64,000 nucleotides of DNA from Vanilla planifolia. Its lineage: Eukaryota > Streptophyta > Magnoliopsida > Asparagales > Orchidaceae. The stretch is taken from contig CM043869.1 of the NCBI GenBank assembly GCA_023846275.1, positions 34,540,737-34,604,736 on the forward strand, written 5' to 3'. Positions 35,848 through 48,211 of the stretch are shown in pieces. Position 1 is the stretch's first letter, and every line of letters begins with the position of its first letter. Under the pieces are notes generated by a model. That model was given only the letters and a program-made list of their open reading frames with translations. It was not told where the DNA came from and did no database searches. Both the position numbers and the translations under genes were made by a program.

Positions 35848-38335
35848 AATTTTTGGAGGATTTTGACTGTTTTGATAATTTTTTTTTGTTGAACTACAAT
35901 ATTTTAAGATATCTACAATATATAAATATATCTATATATATAATTAAAAGAGATATATTTTTAGTAAGATAGAAAACATAAAAAAGAAAAGTATTTAGTA
36001 AGATAATAAACTTGCAAACATCATGCACTAAGATTTATCTCTCTTCCAACAAGCAAAGGAAGAGGGTTATGATAATAAATGTAAGAAGTAATACAAGTGA
36101 TATACTGATCATTAGTTTATTTCTTGTTTGAACTTGATTTCTTTTCTTTGTGAAGTGATTTTGAGTTTTGATGCCTTTTTTGTATTATATCTATATATTT
36201 AGAAAAAAGTCTTGAATTTTTTTCTAAGCATTTAATATAAGAGAAAACAATTTCTACTAAAAAATAGTGAGTTTGAAAAAAAATATTAATTTTTAAGAAG
36301 TTTTCTAGATTGTCTCTTTCTAGATTTTAAATCAAACTTTTTGACATCTATGAGGAATTTTATTTTGATTTGAATTTTAGTTGGACAAAAGTTTTAAAAT
36401 AAAAATTATTTAAATGAATTTAAATTTAAATAATTTTAGACTTAAGATTTGTTATTTTTTAAAAAAATAAAATGTAAATTATTGTTCTTTGTATATTATA
36501 TTACTTTTAATAATTTACCTCTTTTTGAATTAAGAGAAATGTTAATGTAATTTTCTTCTTTGTAATTACCTTATTTGATACAATTGCGTTTATGATCGTA
36601 TTAAAATTATGTTCTAATGTTTTAGTATTTTGGCTATTGATTTTTATTATATTAGATCAAGTTCTCAAAATAAAATTTAAAAAAATTATAAATTTCTTTT
36701 CATATTCAACTAAATAATTATTGTGATTTATTCAAAACTTTTCTTGAAAAAGTTGGTTGAAAGCTATGCATAAATATCAAAAGCATAAATTGCAAAATTA
36801 AGGATCCCAATAATGGATCACCATTAGCACATGGGTAAGGTCATGTCTCTTTCTTCTTTAAACAATTAAAACAAACATTAATGGCACAAAGATTGGTTAT
36901 ATTATATAAGATATGACAAATAAAAGAGAAACTTGCTACCAAATATCTTCATAATGATAATGTGAATAATATCAAAGAGAATAATAGATGAGTCACCTTC
37001 AACCTAGGTCATGTGAAAAGACAAAGCAAGAGAAAAAGCAATAAGGACCACCAAAGAACACCATCTAACTCAATAATGGTGATAACAAATAGAGGAGGAT
37101 CCCATCTCAAAAGGATGAAGGGGCAAACAACCCAACAAGCCTTAGGGATTGTTGGCTAGAAGATAGAGGTTTAATTACCAATGATGCTTTATCAAGTGTT
37201 GCTGTGATGAGAAGAGAAGTCGATTGATCTTAAGTATTATTTTTTTGGTTCCTCCAACTTAGGTAAAGAGCTTTGGTAATTATGGCAACAAGAACATTGT
37301 GTTTTGCCTTAAGAGGCTTCAACTATAAATATGTTAAAAGAAAGCAAATCAAAATTTGCAATAGTTAAACAAAGCAATAGAGGAAGAAAATAGAAATATA
37401 ATATCCTTAGAGCATTCCATAAGGCATGCTCAAGGGACTAATTGATAAAGCAACTCAAAGAATAAGAGATAAGGAAAGAACTTTTATGATGACAAAGGAG
37501 ACATTGAGAAGTGAGGTCAATTCCTTTGCAAAAATTATTAAGACATGCTCTTAGGCTGAACCTTAATTATCCAATATTAAGCTCCCACAACTTGAGAGTC
37601 AACTTAGAGGTAAACATATAACATAGAGTTGAAGACAATTGGAGGTTTCATTAACCTTCAATACAATGAATTATAAGTAATAATAGTGTCATGGGAAATG
37701 ATCATGATCATACTAATAAGCTTTTTGTGGAAGAAATGGTGAAAGAACTCTCAATTCTATTTGCTCAAAAAGTAAATGTGTTAAGAGCTAATGTTTAATA
37801 ACTTAATGAACATACTATAGAAAGTTAACTAAAGTTTTAGAGAAAGGATCTCATCATAGTAAGCCTTCTTCAAAAAGAATAGAGTTTATCATTAGTAATC
37901 TTCCACATAACATAATTGATAATTTTTAATAATAAATTCAATAAAAATAAAATTAGTATGAGTTCTATCAAAATGTGGATAATTCTTAGTGGTTATAACT
38001 CATCCAATAACTTTGAAATGTCCTTTATAATCTCAGGCATCATACTTAACTCTTTTATTGAGTCTCTAGCCAACAAGACATTTATTATCTCTCTCTCTTA
38101 ACTTGTGGTTAAATAGATGCTAGATTAAGAGACTAAAACCTAGTCCCTAATCTCTAACCATCAAGGTGTTTATTAACTCATTAGCCAAAGGCTTTTTCAA
38201 TTTTGTCGATTTAAAGCAATTTTCTTACCTTTACATTAGAAGGCCTAAGTGCTTGACCAATAATAGTTAATAAATTTGGAATCATTAACAAAATTAAAAT
38301 CGACTCAATAAAGTATAACTTTTATGAAAAGGACA
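35848..38335 (+). repeat. Tandem duplication, unit 2 (empty site for the LTR)
   Basis: Begins aacaatttttggaggattttgactg, directly after unit 1, and ends after gcttgacc...ctcaataaagtataacttttatg, the phrase that also closes unit 1 (about 35810-35835). The LTR found in unit 1 is absent here. The ORF at 37916-38101 is a chance frame. No gene recognised. Confidence 0.8.
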
Positions 38336-39040
38336 ACAACACTATATTTGATCGACAAGTCATAAGAATTGTAGGCATATTATATAAATACATTATTTTT
38401 ATTTGTTAGAGTGAATAATGCTATGTTAGCTATTACATATAATTATTATATTAATTTTAAGATTAAGAGTGGGTTAGAAGTCAATGTTAACTAGAAAAAA
38501 ATTACCAAGCAATTATCTTACAAGACACATAAATGTGCATTTTTTACTAATCATCATAATAGGCATAATAATAAGAAAAGTGATTATTATTTTAGGTATG
38601 ATATGAAGTATATGTGTATCTTCTTAATCCCTAAAATTTTGTGTCTTCTTCCTTCTATTCAAATTAAGATGCGTCTATATTGGGTTGTTGGTATTCATTA
38701 TTGAGAGATTTTTTTTTGTTTTTTGAGAGAAAAGCTACATTCTTTCTCAAACTTTTAGTGAAGATAAAATGCAATCATAACTTTTTATTTGAGGGTTTTC
38801 CTTAAATGATGTGTTTCTTTTTTGTTTTTGTTCTTGTTTTTTTTTTTTTTTTTTTTTTGCTTGAAAATATCTTGTTTCTATTACACTTATTCCACCTTGA
38901 TTTTGAATGATACACATCTTATTTATATGAAAACAAGTAGATGAGATCAATAATCATTTCAAAAACATATGTTATTAAGATACATCGTTCCCCCAAAAGT
39001 TATGTTGATAACTTTTACCGAAAACCATGGGTTCGAAACA
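38336..39040. other. AT-rich intergenic DNA, no gene seen
   Basis: Contains a long poly(T) run at 38837-38858, which produces a short Lys-rich minus-strand ORF of no meaning. Confidence 0.55.
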
Positions 39041-39048
39041 AATAAAAC

Positions 39049-39460
39049 ATGAATCCAAATCGAGCACATCAAAGTACCTTCTACGGATACTCAGTTGCCA
39101 AACACCTCTCCCAAAACAAACGATTTTCCTCCGTTTCATCACCAAGTAGCAACCTTTGGTGCTCTGTCACCTCCTTCTCCGCCGGTTCTCCTCCTTCCCC
39201 CTCTGCTTGGGCCACTGCCCATTGGAGCAACCAGGCCGACCAAGCCATCACCCTCTGCTTTTGCACGACTCCGCAGCCTCCGCAGGAGTCATAGCAACAT
39301 CCGGCACTCGTACTGCACGAACCCACTTCGCCGCCGCCATGGGCCTCGATTCCTTCCGCCCCAATCGTGCTGAACTCCGAGTCGCCGCTTGCCTCGGCGA
39401 TCGGTGCCAGTGCAACCAGTTGCAGATACGCGTTGGAGTCCCCCATTAGGCAAATCGGCA
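39049..39460. other. GC-rich island with overlapping ORFs, unidentified
   Basis: A sharply bounded GC-rich block in AT-rich DNA, open in several frames: plus 39049-39294, 39095-39373 and 39156-39449, and minus 39081-39461 (126 codons). No frame gives a domain I recognise. The plus-strand 39095 frame is Pro/Ser/Leu/Arg-rich, like an organelle transit peptide; the minus frame is Gly/Ala/Cys-rich. It may be the first exon or a broken 5' part of a gene, with the moderate-GC segment to 39905 as further pieces. Strand and function are not decided. Confidence 0.3.
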
Positions 39461-39605
39461 AACGGAAAGCTTAGATTGCAACAATGGATGGTTCTTTACA
39501 TTTCTTTTGGAGTCTAATAAAAGAGTATTTAAGAATAGATTCCAAACTAAAGGAAAGGAAAGGAAGAGACGCAGGCCTTTAATTTGACTGCTGAGTCGGT
39601 CCCAT

Positions 39606-39905
39606 TTGGCTATTGGAAATGACATGGATCTTATTCTTCTAGAAGATGGGTGTCATTTCTTATACGACGACGTCTCCTGCATAGGTAACTTTCAAGAGTG
39701 CGTGAACCACCATGGCTTGAACGGCATAAGAAAATTGCCCAAACAGCAATCATCAAAGGACATCCAGCTTAGCAACAACGACTCCAATCCTTCCATGGCC
39801 GTCCTGAAAAACTACAGCGACATAATTTATTTTAATCTACTTGGGAAGGGGGGAAACAACCAACGTTATGAAGGGGTTACATGGTGCTTTAAAGAGCCTA
39901 GTTGA
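39606..39905 (+). CDS. Possible small or partial coding region, unidentified
   Basis: A 99-codon ORF starting MAIGNDMDLILLEDG and ending TGA... region at 39905, with moderate GC content compared with the flanks. I recognise no domain. Composition (balanced charged and polar residues, no low complexity) is more protein-like than most chance ORFs here. It lies 150 bp after the GC-rich island 39049-39460 and could be a decayed fragment of the same locus. It could equally be chance. Confidence 0.2.
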   Translation: MAIGNDMDLILLEDGCHFLYDDVSCIGNFQECVNHHGLNGIRKLPKQQSSKDIQLSNNDSNPSMAVLKNYSDIIYFNLLGKGGNNQRYEGVTWCFKEPS

Positions 39906-42365
39906 TATCATTGTTCCACAACAAACAAGAATAATTTTGTACAACTTAGTTCTAAGTAGTTGTCTTATTAAAGTTTAGATCTTTATTCAAAATCTAAGTT
40001 GTTACAATATTCAAGAGTTTTTTCTTTCAACTTGTCTTTATTGTGCACCCAATTTATCTTAGATTTTTTAACACCTTAGGGCACTTTCATTTTCTCTTTT
40101 CTTCACTTTAATGCAAGTAGTCAAAGTTAACCAACACCTCTTACTTGCTTTTATATTTAACCAACACCTCTTTAAGTTCTCATCCCTTCACCTCCTTCTA
40201 ATGATTGTCATTTTAGTTTTGTATCTATTTAACTTCATTTCCATTTTACTTCAAAGTTTTCTCTCAATTAAACTTTCCTTGTGACGGTTCATGCAGTCTC
40301 GTTCACTATTTCGAATCTTAAATTTTTTCAATTTTTATGAATCATACATGTATAACAAATATTATCGTATTGTACATTTTCCAATATTTCCTAAACCTCT
40401 TTTAAGTTCTTAGTGTAGTATTACTATAATATAGTTATCGTATTAGTAAAACATGTCATTAATCATGTTTTACATACAATTTTCTTAATAAATCTCTATT
40501 TTCAATCTAATCATATTTATATGATACCTTTTTTTATATTATATGTTTAGTTAAATCTCTCATTGATATACTTATTCATACTAATCATAGTGATACGATG
40601 GACTAGTTATGTCTACAATATATTCCTTCTCAGTCAACTTAGGTATTCACTCTATATTATATTTACATAATTTCTTATCGTACTATATAATATTATATTA
40701 TCTGTTTCATTCACTTGTTTCCATGTATTAGTTACTTAGTACGATGGTCATGTCATCTTATACAATTTTGAACCCAATTTTATGCCTCTCCACACTTCTT
40801 TTAATTCATTCTCTATCTTATTTGACTATATAATATTTTATTGTTATACCATATGGTTAATCCTTCGTTATTTAACTAATCAGATTGTTTTACCCAACAT
40901 TGATTACATTGTATTGTAATAATATGATTTATTGTTATATTTATACAATATAATCTCATCTTATAAACTTGTCCATATTACATCGTTTAATTTTATTTTT
41001 TTATTTACTTTATCATATAGTATATTATAAATTTGTAATAATATATATTCCAATTATTTTTTCATTTACTTATTAGACTAATCTGAACCATACAAATGGC
41101 ATTATCATTTATCATAACAATATACAAATATAAAAACACTTATCATATTACATGAACCCATTCAATTTCTTCTTATTATTCTATCATGTCATACAATATC
41201 CAACATCATACTAGACAATGATCTTTGTCAAGTTATCATTTTCACCACTAATAATATTATATTATATTATTTATTGTTATCAAATTATATGATTCTTTTT
41301 AAAAAATATATATAATTTTATTATTAGTTTTTCAATCAAATTCATAGTTATTTCATCATTTTTTTATTATTCTCTTATTAGAGTTATTAATAACTCTTTA
41401 ATATTTTAATATATCACATTTTATTAAAATTATTAATCCTCAATTTTAAAATATTATAACAATTTTAATAGAAGACTAACAACTAACAATAACCTCATTT
41501 GAAAATTATAAACAAAATAATTTATCTTATCAATAAAGAAGTACTCGACGTTAATGAGCTATAACATACATTAGCATTCTTGACGATAATTTGATAGTAG
41601 ATCTATAGTTACATATGTTGGCTCTAATAAGAAGCATTGACAATGATAGCTAATGATGGTGCACAACTTTGCGTTGGTGATCGTGACTATACATTTTCAA
41701 GATAGGTGTGATCAATGATAAGTTCTTGTAGAAATCGTGTTAGTCTGAATGAAATGAGATTTTATTTTATCTTGATTTTATTTGTTAAGAATAAATGTGA
41801 ATATTAGTTATAATATTGAATATTTTTTTGTGAATTTATAAATTCAAGCCATTAAACCATAATTTTAACAACTAAAAACGACTTAGTTGTGATTAGATTG
41901 ATTAGATTTATGGATTAAATAATAACGATTAGGAAAAAAAATGCTTTCATAATACAATACAAACTCAAAGATAATGTTAAAAAACGAGATTAAGATATAC
42001 ATGAATAATAATGCATGTTCATTTACATATTTATTAATTAAATATTTTCTTATTCTTCCTTTTAATTTATTTTAAGCTCAGCATCACCCTCTGGAAGGCC
42101 GATTCTAGAGCTTGTCTTATTTCATTAATTAATTACAAAAATAATTTCAAAAAATATCTATGCAATTATAAGATTTTATTTATAAAAAATTATACATATC
42201 TGTCGGCGAGAAAATGGTTTATTAAAATTAATTTTAATATCTACCTATTTGTATGCACTCCACGTGTTGAACGTTATCAAATACTTTTGGCGTGAGATAC
42301 GAGACGTGAACGCAAGTTGCACCGTTGATTAAAAAGATATCGGATACCTTTAATTGGATATCGGA
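39906..42365. other. AT-rich intergenic DNA, no gene seen
   Basis: Strongly AT-rich, short words such as tattatatta recur without clear period. No gene or element recognised. Confidence 0.55.
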
Positions 42366-42772
42366 TCCCGATCATTGGGTCCTAGTTGAGTTGGGAGAAG
42401 CTGTTGGCATTATTGAACGTCCATTAATTGAGGAATCAAGTACTCAACTAACATTAAGAGCTTTTCATATTAGTGGAGTTATGCACAGGCGTTATTGTCG
42501 AAAAATCAAATTTGATAAGTATTTGACTCATCCCACGCATAATTGTCATGGCCACCCTACTTTTATATATTTTATAGACTTACATTTAAGTACAAAAAAT
42601 TGAGATATTCTACATAACATGAATATTCTAATTAACATTTTGATTTTAATTCAAAATGACTAATATGTAGAATCAGAACAAGTGATTACGAAGATTTGTG
42701 TCCAAATGACCAATTTTCATTTCAATGAGAAGGTTTGAAAGCATATTTATTTTGAGTAAGAAAAAGAAATAT
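42366..42772 (+). pseudogene. rpoC2: Nuclear plastid DNA insertion: rpoC2 fragment
   Basis: The plus-strand frame reads LVELGEAVGII, then TQLTLRAFHISGV, then RKIKFDKYLTHPTHNCHGHP with a following F-IYFIDLH, matching in order the well-known plastid RNA polymerase beta'' segment around [20 protein letters not shown]. After a TGA at 42601 the same homology resumes (IQND-YVESEQVITKI near 42650-42700, then NEKV-KHIY near 42725-42755) across further stops. The AGQSIGEPG core is altered and several residues after FHISGV are missing. In the plastid this subunit is part of the PEP polymerase; here the copy is broken and nuclear, as shown by its AT-rich eukaryotic surroundings and stops. No other plastid gene flanks it. 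Confidence 0.87.
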
Positions 42773-43402
42773 ACTAGAATACTAATATATATTATGCACC
42801 TAAATATTAATATAGTAATATTGATATTGGGATTAGGGATCAGGAACTATAGTAATGTTCTTTAATTCCATAATATTATCCACACCTAGCCTCTCTTGTA
42901 ATAGGAACTATACACAAGCTAGCAAAAATTTGCATTTATGTTTTGGCATGGTTATTAAAATTTAAAAAGGGCTTTAATAATCCATTTTTTATGATAGATA
43001 TGATGTTAAAAGATTGTTTTGACAATTTGATTAGTTAAGATTTCAAGGTGATATTTTTTAATTTTATAAAAAACCACTATGAGAAAAGTAAAAGATGTTT
43101 GTGATAGACAGTTTTATCACTGAACTTTAAACATCATCATAAGTCAATTACCAACTCAATCTTGAGTCAAATTAGCTATTATTTATGATTAGATTGAGTC
43201 TGTTTGATTTGATGTGTTTTAATCAAGTCTAAACTTTTGATAAAAACTAGGTTCACTAAGAATCGAATACAATTCAAATAATAAATAATTCAATGTTTAA
43301 ACAATCCCCTATCATCAATCTAACTTTTTAGTTGATGTTATATGGTTGTTCATGAGTTAAATTTAAGCTATAAATTTAAGATATTTTAGGATATAAGTAA
43401 TG
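42773..43402. other. AT-rich intergenic DNA, no gene seen
   Basis: Nothing recognised between the plastid insertion and the R1 repeat. Confidence 0.5.
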
Positions 43403-44666
43403 TGACGCAAGAGCGTCTAACATTAGTTCACAAATATGCATTTGCTAGCGTTGCATTAGTTCCACAAGGCCATCGATGCAAAATTTGGTTGAAAATTGCA
43501 TAAAATTAAATTTTCATTGATTTCACTCCTACTATCGTCCACTATCGTCTGTTGCTGTCACCATTATCGTTAACAGTTCTTGTCGTTGCCAGAGCCGACC
43601 CATACGCTCAAGTGACTTGAATTAACACGGGAACACCTTCTGACCTGCGCTCAACCATGTTGACCCATTACTTGTGATGACCTGTGACGACCTGTGACGA
43701 CTCACTAGTCCCATCGACCTATTTCTGTTCTGCTCAATCCATACCTACGAAAAATCAAACCAAAAGCTTCACTGCATCGCTTTCCTTACTATTTTATCGT
43801 TTGTCTTTTCTCCACCTGTCGTTTACAGTAGCCTGAAATGCACAACCACTTTGGAGATTGTTTAATTTGATTAATTTATCATTTTTTTTTTATTTTTTTT
43901 TAAAAAATTACTCATAAACCTTTGAGGTCTCTATAAATAATGATATTCATTACACTATGAGAGAAAAAAAATGATGGAATACAAATTTATTTTATTTGTA
44001 TACTTATATTATTGTGAACAAAGTGTGTGCACCCAACTCTAAGTAGAGATAATCTAACTTCTATTGTAAGAGACAATGATCGAATGTGAGAGACTTTTCA
44101 TTAGGAGAGTCAATAATCAAATCCCTTGTAAGAGACTGATTGAATATGAGAGACCTTCTACCGAGAGAGTCGATAACAAAATAAATTCTCACTTTCACCG
44201 ACACCATCAAGCTTCCTTACTAATCCAAACCACCACCACGACACCCTTTTACCTCATTGGCGCTCCAAACACCAACGCATACAGAATTACAAGACATCAT
44301 CGCCAAAAAAGTGTGCCCTTTTAGTAACTTTTATTTTCTAGGTATTAATCTAAAGTTATAGTCATTTTTTTATTAAAGTACTCCACAAAGAGTTTGCCTT
44401 AAATTCTATATTTTATATGTCTGAAATAGGATATGACAAAAATTACTTTGTAGAATTTTATGCTTAGGTTGATGTTGCCTACTCAACTTAATAATCCATG
44501 CTACAATTTTGGAATGCTAATCTTTGAATAGTTCTAAAATATCATACACATTATCTAATCCTAATTAGTGCATAATATATTTTTTGATTTTTTAAAAATC
44601 TATTAAGTATCTTTAGTATTATAAGCTCTAATTTAGATCATAATAAAAGTCTAAATCTATCATACA
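43403..44666 (+). mobile_element. LTR-like element, family R1 copy C
   Basis: Best-preserved copy of the family also seen at 20555-21722 and (inverted) 3800-5003. It starts TGACGCAAGAGCGTC, a short hairpin, and ends near ...ATCATACA. A TATA box ctataaata lies at 43931-43939, in the same relative position as in copies A and B. The gagagact-rich leader (44060-44180) is also shared. The 82-codon ORF at 44076-44324 is not conserved in the other copies. TG...CA ends and a TATA box argue for an LTR; no matching target duplication is visible. Confidence 0.58.
43931..43939 (+). promoter_or_regulatory. TATA box of R1 copy C
   Basis: ctataaata, aligned with ttataaata (21068-21076) in copy B and tataaatat (minus, 4450-4458) in copy A. 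Confidence 0.5.
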
Positions 44667-45879
44667 TTATAATATTATTTTAATTAAAGATATTTATGTG
44701 TATGTATGTATGTATATATATATATATTATCTTAATTGATTTAATGTTAATAATAATAATACTTTTTAAAATTAATTATTTTTTTCAAAATTACTTTAAA
44801 TTAATCTATTTTAATAAGTAGATGTAGTTAATTTTATATTTAAAACTAATAAATTTATTTATTTTGTATACTTTATCTTAAACTTAATTCTCTTTAATTA
44901 ATTTGTTTAATTTTAGATTAATTTGAACTTAATTTTTAAAAAATTATATATATATATATATATTATAAAATTGAATAAACTTTCTAAATACTCATAATAA
45001 AATTTATTTTTATCCTAAGATCCATATGATGCACATATGAAATTTCAAATAATCACAAAAGATAAATATAAATAAATTTTTTTATAATAAGATGGGTCAA
45101 ATAAAGAAATGTGAAAGATGATAATATAAATTATATTAACATAAATCAAAACATCAAAAAAGAGCTTAAAAATTTACAAAAATAATAACAAAAATATAGT
45201 AACTCATAATTTTTTAAGTTAGCAATGACAAATACATTTTTAAATAAACAACACCTCTGTTCCAATAGTGGCGACATTTGGCATGCCAATTGAACGTGAA
45301 TTCACTCTTAATAATACTAATCTTTAAATTGTTCTTTTTAATAACCATTATATATGCCAAAATATCCTTAAGTATACCCCAAAACATTTTTTCTAGCATA
45401 TAACATACTTTTCCTACCTTCTCAAGCACTTCCACATGAATAATCGTCTTAAAACCATCTTTTCTATGATTTTGTGAGCACAATATAAAGTGCATCGCAA
45501 TTTTATGGTTGTAATAATTGTGGTGAAGATTTGTGACTGGCATAATAGGAAGTCTATAATAGGCCCATATGTGAGCATATGGGCATGGGCACAACTATAG
45601 ACATCAATTCATGCCCCTCCAAGTTTAATTCAATTAAAACCTAATAAAATACATAAAAAATATTGAATTAACTTATTCAACAAAGCAAGCTGCAACATTG
45701 TAGGACACAAAATAAAAATGAATGAAGATGATGAAGAAAAACATTTCTTCTAAAACAATCAAATAACAGTAATATACATAATTCTAATTTATGATATAAT
45801 GAAAAATCTAAAACAATAGCATTAACAAAATAATTATCAAAAAATATAATCAATTTTTACATTAAATATATCTTTCACA
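44667..45879. other. AT-rich intergenic DNA, one unassigned minus-strand ORF
   Basis: A 126-codon minus-strand ORF at 45214-45594 has a mixed composition with no domain I recognise. It lies beside the R2 repeat and may be a piece of a decayed retroelement. Short (TA)n runs occur at about 44713-44726 and 44947-44965. Confidence 0.35.
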
Positions 45880-46570
45880 AACTCATAGAATATATTAAGA
45901 TCTCTCTCACTTAAGGTCTTAAGTATCATCTAGAACCTCCTGTAGGTGCTTACATCGTGACCTGTAATATATAAAGAGAATGAGTATGATATATTCAACA
46001 TGAAAAGTATTAGTTATAAGAATAAATATAATATAAATATGAAATCAATAATAAAAAAAATTAGTAAGTAAATAGTGCATAACAATCCATATAAAATATG
46101 CATATAATAATCACTACATGAATGCATGTATGCATCATAAGCATGTATACGCATAATTACTTATATCATAAAAAATATTTTACTTTCTTTCATATTTATA
46201 TAATTTCATTTTTCTTTCTAATTTTTTTTTTTTTTTTTTTTGTCTTTTGGGCCTAAATTTTTTTGTATGACCACTATTATTGTTTCTTGATATCTTATAT
46301 CATATTATCATTATGATAGAACACTGACTTCTATTATTAATATTCTATATTGATGAAAACCTATGATAATAAGGTGTGATTTGTTTGTCATATATTCATG
46401 TAACATCTATTAGTATTTACTATAATACTACAAGATGGATGCCTATTAATGGTGCCCTATGTAGTTAAAGATAGAAAAAAATTTATAGAACTTAAAAATT
46501 GCATACAACAATGAATGTCACAAAAAAATGTTAGAGACATATCATGAAATTGTGGTTTGAAATCAAGTGA
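45880..46570 (-). repeat. LTR-like repeat (family R2), copy 3 (inverted)
   Basis: On the minus strand the order is: a tatcataatgata-rich part (46330-46250), the aggcccaaaaga phrase (46255-46240), a poly(A) tract (46241-46222), and the tcacgatgtaagcacc...cttaagtgagagagatc segment (45965-45900). This is the same order as 22500-22990. Confidence 0.38.
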
Positions 46571-48080
46571 AATATCTACAACTATAACTACAATAAAAAC
46601 ACCTTGATCATGACACAATCTAAACAAAGAGCAAGTAATTAACGAAATTTTTTAGCAATAACTAGAAAAAGTGACCGAACAAAACAAACTTTATCAATGA
46701 TCCCTGATCATGACGTGTACTTATTCTATTAAAGTCTGCATGCAAATCTTATCAATTCAAATAGTACATCCACAAGACATTATGCACAAAAATAAGTTTA
46801 TAAATATGCATCACATAGGAACAACAAAATGCATACAAGATTCATGTTTCATGCACAACATTAAAATACATACTTTCAAGAATTTTATATTAGCACAATA
46901 CCTTGATATTTTAATCTAGTGATCACTGCGACGTCCCCCTTTAAGAAATACAAAGTTTTTTTATCTATGTTGAACCCCCTATGTTTCTTCTATCTTAAAC
47001 TTGAAAAAGTTTTGTCACTATGGCCATCGTTTTCAACAATATAAGAAAATTCAATAGCGAATTGCATTTATAATTTTAAAGTGTTGTTGATTTGTCATCC
47101 AAAGCATTTACTATTTTATTTATATTTGATTATTAAAATTTTAAATAACACGTACTTAAGGGTTACATCACAAGAAAATGCTAAAATAATAAGAACCATC
47201 TCCATCTAAGCCAACAATGAATTTAGTAGCCCAAGAATCACAAGCACAAAAGCAATTGAAGTACAAGTTATGCAAACCCATTGGAACATGAATTAATTAA
47301 AAACTTAACCTTGAAAAGACTATAATAAAGCTGGTGTAGATGAAATTATGGCTACTTAAGTACGGATTTATTTTCTTAAAAATAAAAATTGGACAAACAT
47401 CTGAATTCTAATATCAAACAAAGAAGACAACTACTTTCATCATAAAAGAGAATAAAGACATGAAAATTGAAAATGATTTTTTAAAAATTTGAAAGTCATC
47501 AAACTAATTTTAAAGACAATTGTATACACGTAATGACATTATTAATCAAGTTTCATTTTGAGCTACCCTTATTCTAAAGTATCATTTATTAATATCTTTG
47601 AAAAAATAAGAAACTGATTTCTCACATATATAGAAAAAGACAACTCTTTAAAGACCAACATGCTTATGATATTAGTCATAAAATATGTTTCATTTTTTTA
47701 AAAAAAATTCACAAAAGAATTATTTTAAAGAGTTTGAATTGAATTTTTTTAATAGTTATTTTGACACTTACTTTTATGCATATATAAATTTAATAATTGA
47801 TTAAATTGGTGACACTATTAATGATATAATATTATTTAAAATATTACTTATTTTATTTGATGATAATTTTATTACAAAAAAATTACATTAAGATGATAGT
47901 CAAATTCGATAGACAATTTTAAATCAATCTTTGGACGAATCTAACTGAAATGACATTATGATTTAAATTTTACAAAAGGCGCTAAGGTAAATGTCCCTTA
48001 GCTCTATGTGTTGAACTAAGTAGAGTTGGTAGAGCCCAGGGAGGACACGAAGTATCTCCAAGAAAACACGGAAGCAGCAA
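46571..48080. other. AT-rich intergenic DNA, no gene seen
   Basis: No supported gene. The 69-codon ORF at 46710-46919 has no family likeness. Confidence 0.55.
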
Positions 48081-48085
48081 TTATT

Positions 48086-48089
<4 letters not shown>

Positions 48090-48164
<75 letters not shown>
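48090..48164. repeat. (CT)n microsatellite
   Basis: About 37 uninterrupted CT units (GA on the minus strand), 48 bp downstream of the stop of the calmodulin-like pseudogene. Ser-Leu and Glu-Arg repeat ORFs across it are artefacts. Confidence 0.98.
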
Positions 48165-48168
<4 letters not shown>

Positions 48169-48211
48169 CTACCTCTTTCTCTTTCTGGTCCACACTCCAA
48201 ACCCTCCGAGC

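Noticed and set aside
20555-43417. Apparent compensatory changes in the start hairpin of R1 copies B and C
   Set aside because: The paired changes are CG to TG and CG to CA, which CpG deamination on both arms explains without selection on structure; copy A does not keep the stem.
45214-45594. 126-codon minus-strand ORF
   Set aside because: No domain recognised, AT-rich, and next to an LTR-like repeat. Kept only as a note in the intergenic description.
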